Assembly (NCBI GenBank): GCA_030747475.1
Contig: JASLKO010000016.1
Span: 1 to 8,294, forward strand
Reading direction: 5' to 3'
DNA length: 8,294 nucleotides
Source: Candidatus Thalassarchaeaceae archaeon
Lineage (GTDB): Archaea > Thermoplasmatota > Poseidoniia > Poseidoniales > Thalassarchaeaceae
Shown: positions 4,868-8,294 of the stretch, one piece after another
How positions within the stretch are numbered: position 1 is the first letter of the stretch
Layout: each line of letters begins with the position of its first letter
Notes under the pieces: model-generated
The model's input: the letters and a program-made list of their open reading frames with translations, nothing else
What the model was told of the DNA's origin: nothing
The model's database searches: none
Translations under genes and position numbers: made by a program

Positions 4868-7069
4868 GGACAGATGCGTGAGCCACTGGCGGTACTACTT
4901 TCGCTGCTACTGACCTTGCCCATGATTGGCTCAATCGCTCCACCTGTGGACGATGGGTTCGACGTTTTGGATGGCGCCCAATTGATTCATTCTGACTGGA
5001 CTACAGAAATTCCAGCTCACCTCCCACTCGTTTGGAATACGGCACCTTGGTGGACTTGGACAAGTATGGATCAAGATCGAAATGGTATTCATGATAGCCT
5101 ACAATCTGCAATCGGTACCGTTTGGGTGGGTCTATCGTATGACCACACACCGACCATTGAAGATGAAAATCGACTGACTGAATTGGGCTATACTCCGAAG
5201 ATGGTCATTCCTGCGGTTGATGCGGTTCTGATTGGGGCTGTCGATGCCTCTAACATCACACAACTTTCAGAAATTGATGGTGTTGTGATGGTCGAGAGGT
5301 ATGGCACCATCCAATTCTACGGTGACATCCAGACCTTGGCCGTCAAAGCACGGAACTCGACAGAGTATCCCGAGAGTGCTTGGCAGCTCGGCGTATCTGG
5401 ACACGGAGTCAACATTGCTCTGACCGATACTGGTGTGGATAGTGAACATCCCGGATTAGAAGGCAAGCACGTCGCCGGTTATGATGCGGTTTGCTTTGTT
5501 CATAGTGATCCTATGTGTGTTGCAGCAGGTGGGCGACAGTCGGATGGTTCGTTCGACCCAGATGATGGAAATCAACATGGTACTGCTTGCATGGGCATGG
5601 CGGCAGCAACAGGCATTGAAGCCGATGGAACCCAATCAGAATTTTACGGAAGTGCACCGAACGCATCCTTGGTCGACGTTCGAATCGGGACTGATGTCGG
5701 GGCGGGTCCGTTTGAAAATTATCTGATTGAGCAGGAGTTCTATGAATCCGCCATGAACGGCCTACAATGGATTATTGACAACAAAGATACAGCATGGCCG
5801 GGTGTAGATGAATCATTACATGGAATCGACATCATATCCCTCTCTTGGGGAATCACCAGCCATGAAGGAGGTGGCAGTGATGGTGAAGACATGCACAGTC
5901 GTATTCTCAATGAAGCCACTGAGGCAGGGGTGACTGTCTCAAACGCAGCAGGAAATGATGGGGCGGACAACGATGGACTTTCTGGCATGAGCTCCTCATC
6001 GCTTTCGATCACCGTCGGAGCGACCGATGACAAGAATACGGTCGACAGAGAAGATGACACCGTTGCCGATTACTCTTCACGCGGTCCACGTCGGGACAAT
6101 GGAGATGGCAATCCAATCAACGAGTTGATTCCTGAGATTTCTGCACCTGGAACAGACATCATCCAAGCCGAAGGATGTGTTACCAGTGGTGGTTGTAGCA
6201 ATCTCTTCAGCGACGCGAGTGACAACACCTACACCGGTCGTGGCTCGGGAACATCCTATGCAACCCCCTCGGTGACCGGCGTGATTGCCTTGGTCATGGA
6301 AGCCAATCCAGATTTGAGCCCAATGGCCATCAAGGAAGTGCTCAAGCAAACCGCTGAACGCAGAGGCCCCGCTTCTGCACCGTCAGTTGATCCTTACTGG
6401 AATCGTGACTTTGGGTACGGCATGGTCGATGCACGTGCAGCAGTTGAAATGGCCTTCCATCTTGGTGAAACCAATCAGAGTACAAGCATTGATTGGACCA
6501 TTCAAAACCATTTGTTGAATGTCACCAATGATTGGAAAACGGTCACTCTGACCGGCCATGCTTGGACGCAATCAAACGTGCTTGATCAAGTTCAGTACCG
6601 TGTTGGGGATGGCGAATGGAAAGAAGCAACCTACGAAGCGGTGCCCGATGAATTGGGTCCATTGACGCCGTTCAATTGGACGGTTGCGCTTGATTTGTCC
6701 AAGGTTCCAATGGGTGAGCAAACGGTCGAAGTTCGAGCGGTGCGTGGAGATCAACATTCACTCCCAGTCGTGATCGAAGTTACAGGTATCGATTCGGATT
6801 CATCCTCTGGGATGTCAGTGGTGTTGATGATTGGTGGTGGCTTAGTCCTCATTGCGATTTTAGCACTATTGGTCGGATTCATCATGGCACGACAGGGTGA
6901 ATCAATCCAAGGTGATACGGAACAAATTATTGAGGCTGAAATCATAGACGAAGAGAACCTATTTTCTCTGACAGTTGCCGAATTAAAGCAAAGGTTGGCC
7001 GAACAAGGGTTGCCTGTTTCTGGCAACAAAGGCGAGTTGATTGCTCGGCTGACCTCTCAAACCGCTTAA
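4865..7069 (+). CDS. Secreted, membrane-anchored subtilisin-family serine protease with cytoplasmic SAP domain
   Basis: The protein is 734 residues from ATG 4865; numbers below count from the open frame's first codon at 4835. A signal peptide (REPLAVLLSLLLTLP, GSIA cleavage region near 35) leads to an I9-like propeptide (about 95-160). The S8 catalytic domain (about 185-540) carries Asp198 (TDTGVD), His248 (QHGTA), oxyanion Asn374 (AAGNDG) and Ser474 (GTSYATP), so it should be active. An Ig-like domain (about 552-650) has several N-x-S/T sites. A membrane helix (659-684) then leads to an acidic linker and a C-terminal SAP motif (LTVAELKQRLAEQGLPVSGN onward, 712-739). The protease should therefore face outside and the SAP helices inside. 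Early on there is a calcium-loop-like DQDRNGIHD (79-87). ATG 4874 is an equally good start; no ribosome binding site decides. The aminotransferase gene follows after 25 bases. Confidence 0.85.
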   Translation: MGQMREPLAVLLSLLLTLPMIGSIAPPVDDGFDVLDGAQLIHSDWTTEIPAHLPLVWNTAPWWTWTSMDQDRNGIHDSLQSAIGTVWVGLSYDHTPTIEDENRLTELGYTPKMVIPAVDAVLIGAVDASNITQLSEIDGVVMVERYGTIQFYGDIQTLAVKARNSTEYPESAWQLGVSGHGVNIALTDTGVDSEHPGLEGKHVAGYDAVCFVHSDPMCVAAGGRQSDGSFDPDDGNQHGTACMGMAAATGIEADGTQSEFYGSAPNASLVDVRIGTDVGAGPFENYLIEQEFYESAMNGLQWIIDNKDTAWPGVDESLHGIDIISLSWGITSHEGGGSDGEDMHSRILNEATEAGVTVSNAAGNDGADNDGLSGMSSSSLSITVGATDDKNTVDREDDTVADYSSRGPRRDNGDGNPINELIPEISAPGTDIIQAEGCVTSGGCSNLFSDASDNTYTGRGSGTSYATPSVTGVIALVMEANPDLSPMAIKEVLKQTAERRGPASAPSVDPYWNRDFGYGMVDARAAVEMAFHLGETNQSTSIDWTIQNHLLNVTNDWKTVTLTGHAWTQSNVLDQVQYRVGDGEWKEATYEAVPDELGPLTPFNWTVALDLSKVPMGEQTVEVRAVRGDQHSLPVVIEVTGIDSDSSSGMSVVLMIGGGLVLIAILALLVGFIMARQGESIQGDTEQIIEAEIIDEENLFSLTVAELKQRLAEQGLPVSGNKGELIARLTSQTA

Positions 7070-7094
7070 GGGCGGGAGGCTGTTCCGGCCGACC

Positions 7095-8246
7095 ATGGCC
7101 GGCTTTTCTGACCGCGCATTGGCGATTCAGCCAACCGGTGTGCGCAAGATGTTCGATATGGCTGGTGACGATGTCATCTCGTTCGGATTGGGTGAACCAG
7201 ACTTTCAGCCCCCCGAAGTGGCCGTCGATGCCATGTGTCGAGCCATGCGAAATGGGCACAACAAATACACCACCACTGCTGGACTTCCAGCATTGCGAAA
7301 GAGGATTGCAGAAGATTGGGCTTCGGTTCAACCTGGAATGGATGAGCGCAATGTATGCATGACGATGAGTGGAACCAACGCGCTTCTTTGTTGTTCATTG
7401 GCCCTTCTCAATCCGGGCGACAACATTCTCTTGCCTGAACCATACTTTCCCCTATATGCGCCAGATGCGACACTTTGTGGTGCTGAATCGCGTTTTTATC
7501 CATGCTATTTCGAACATGAATTCGTACCACAAATCGAGGACCTTGAATCCTTAATCGATGAAAACACCAAGGCAATTTTGTATAATTTCCCCAGCAATCC
7601 AACCGGTGCGACAATCACGATTGAACAACGCGATGAACTATTGGACTTCGCACGTCGACATGACATTTGGATTATCACGGATGAGGTCTATGATCGAATC
7701 ATATACGGTGCAGAACACGTATCTTTCCTTGGAACTGGTTACGAAAAATTGTTGTTGGTCAATTCATTTTCAAAGACATTTGCCATGACCGGTTGGCGGA
7801 TTGGATACATCCTTTCGACCAACTTGGAGGCCATGAAACAGCTTATCAAATTACAATATTATGTGACGGCATGCAGCAATGATGCCATGCAGTATGCCGT
7901 GTTGGCAGCCTTTGAGGAGGCATACGATTACCCTGCTGAAATGACGGAGGAATTCCTCGCTCGCCGCGATTTGATTTGTGGGCGCCTGAATTCAATGCCC
8001 GGTGTTTCATGTCATGTTCCTGAAGGTGCATTCTATGTCTTTCCCAAGGTCGAAGTGCCAGGGATGAATTCTGAGGAAATCGCGATTGAATTGCTCAAAG
8101 GTGGTGTACTTTGTTCACCAGGGTCCGCATTTGGTGACTCCGGAGAGGGCCATCTTCGTTTTGCATATACCATTGGTCGAGAAGATATTTCACGTGGAAT
8201 GGACAAGGTCGAGAAAGTTCTCCATCAACTCAGAACACAGTCCTGA
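7095..8246 (+). CDS. Class I PLP-dependent aminotransferase, aspartate aminotransferase-like
   Basis: A 383-residue cytoplasmic protein of normal family length. FGLGEPDFQPP (30-40) and NKYTTTAGLPALR (56-68) are typical of the N-terminal part of class I aminotransferases. NFPSNPTGA (164-172) holds Asn168, and ITDEVYD (194-200) holds Asp196, which pairs with the pyridine nitrogen of PLP, and Tyr199. SFSKTFAMTGWRIGY (224-238) has Lys227, the Schiff-base lysine. HLRFAY (353-358) has Arg355, which binds the substrate carboxylate. It should move an amino group between an amino acid and 2-oxoglutarate. The amino donor (aspartate, alanine or aromatic) cannot be told from sequence alone. The ATG at 7095 gives the expected N-terminus. 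A GGGAGG lies 15 bases upstream, rather far, and the gene is probably read from the subtilase promoter. A further gene begins 9 bases downstream. Confidence 0.9.
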   Translation: MAGFSDRALAIQPTGVRKMFDMAGDDVISFGLGEPDFQPPEVAVDAMCRAMRNGHNKYTTTAGLPALRKRIAEDWASVQPGMDERNVCMTMSGTNALLCCSLALLNPGDNILLPEPYFPLYAPDATLCGAESRFYPCYFEHEFVPQIEDLESLIDENTKAILYNFPSNPTGATITIEQRDELLDFARRHDIWIITDEVYDRIIYGAEHVSFLGTGYEKLLLVNSFSKTFAMTGWRIGYILSTNLEAMKQLIKLQYYVTACSNDAMQYAVLAAFEEAYDYPAEMTEEFLARRDLICGRLNSMPGVSCHVPEGAFYVFPKVEVPGMNSEEIAIELLKGGVLCSPGSAFGDSGEGHLRFAYTIGREDISRGMDKVEKVLHQLRTQS

Positions 8247-8250
8247 GGTG
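8245..8250 (+). promoter_or_regulatory. Ribosome binding site for the gene at the right edge
   Basis: GAGGTG overlaps the aminotransferase stop codon and lies 5 bases before the ATG at 8256, supporting a real, co-transcribed next gene. Confidence 0.65.
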
Positions 8251-8255
8251 TATCA

Positions 8256-8294
8256 ATGTCGATTGAAGCGGATATATTCCGATTGTCATTTGGG
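8256..8294 (+). CDS. Start of a further gene, cut by the window edge
   Basis: Thirteen codons are visible, reading MSIEADIFRLSFG, open to the edge. The good ribosome binding site and 9-base gap after the aminotransferase indicate an operon member. The D-x-FR-x-SFG start is reminiscent of the N-terminus of flavin reductase-like proteins, but 13 residues are too few to name a family. Confidence 0.5.
   Translation, partial: MSIEADIFRLSFG

Noticed and set aside
4608..4943. Minus-strand open frame of 111 codons
   Set aside because: It is the reverse of L41e, tRNA-Trp and the subtilase start. Its arginine/glycine-rich text is what reversed tRNA and basic-protein codons give.
6942..7331. Minus-strand open frame of 129 codons across the subtilase/aminotransferase junction
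   Set aside because: It covers the SAP tail and the aminotransferase N-terminus, both clearly coding on the plus strand, and has no recognisable motif.

Overview
The window looks like a piece of a marine planktonic euryarchaeal chromosome, most likely Marine Group II (Poseidoniales) or a relative. This is inferred, not proven. The supporting signs are a tiny ribosomal protein of the archaeal/eukaryotic L41e type, three tRNA genes without an encoded CCA, and TATA-like boxes about 27 bases upstream of start codons that have no ribosome binding site (leaderless genes). An archaeal-type FMN glutamate synthase and a secreted subtilase with a membrane anchor and SAP tail fit the same picture. No mobile element, CRISPR array or integrase is visible.

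Left part, minus strand (1-3746). Read in the direction of transcription, the order is tRNA-Ala(GGC), a multi-spanning PAP2/inositol-phosphorylceramide-synthase-like membrane enzyme, a 170-205 base regulatory gap, then two glutamate-synthase-family genes joined by a TAATG stop/start overlap. The second of these runs off the left edge. The gap holds two exact 12-bp direct repeats 31 bp apart, a TATA-like AT tract and a GC-rich leader hairpin. The first glutamate synthase subunit has an altered iron-sulfur motif.

Middle, plus strand (3747-4809). A leaderless SprT-like zinc metalloprotease with a C-terminal zinc ribbon diverges from tRNA-Ala. It is followed by tRNA-Arg(UCU), a 35-residue L41e gene and tRNA-Trp(CCA), a compact translation-related cluster with very short spacers.

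Right part, plus strand (4810-8294). A secreted subtilisin-family protease has a propeptide, a full catalytic set, an Ig-like domain, a membrane anchor and a cytoplasmic SAP domain. It is followed after 25 bases by a class I PLP aminotransferase, and then by the first 13 codons of another gene with a good ribosome binding site, suggesting an operon.

Functionally, the glutamate synthase pair and the aminotransferase both serve amino-nitrogen metabolism but sit in separate transcription units. The most interesting points are the tandem operator-like repeats and hairpin upstream of the glutamate synthase pair, the histidine replacing a cysteine in its cluster motif, and the SAP domain on an extracellular protease.
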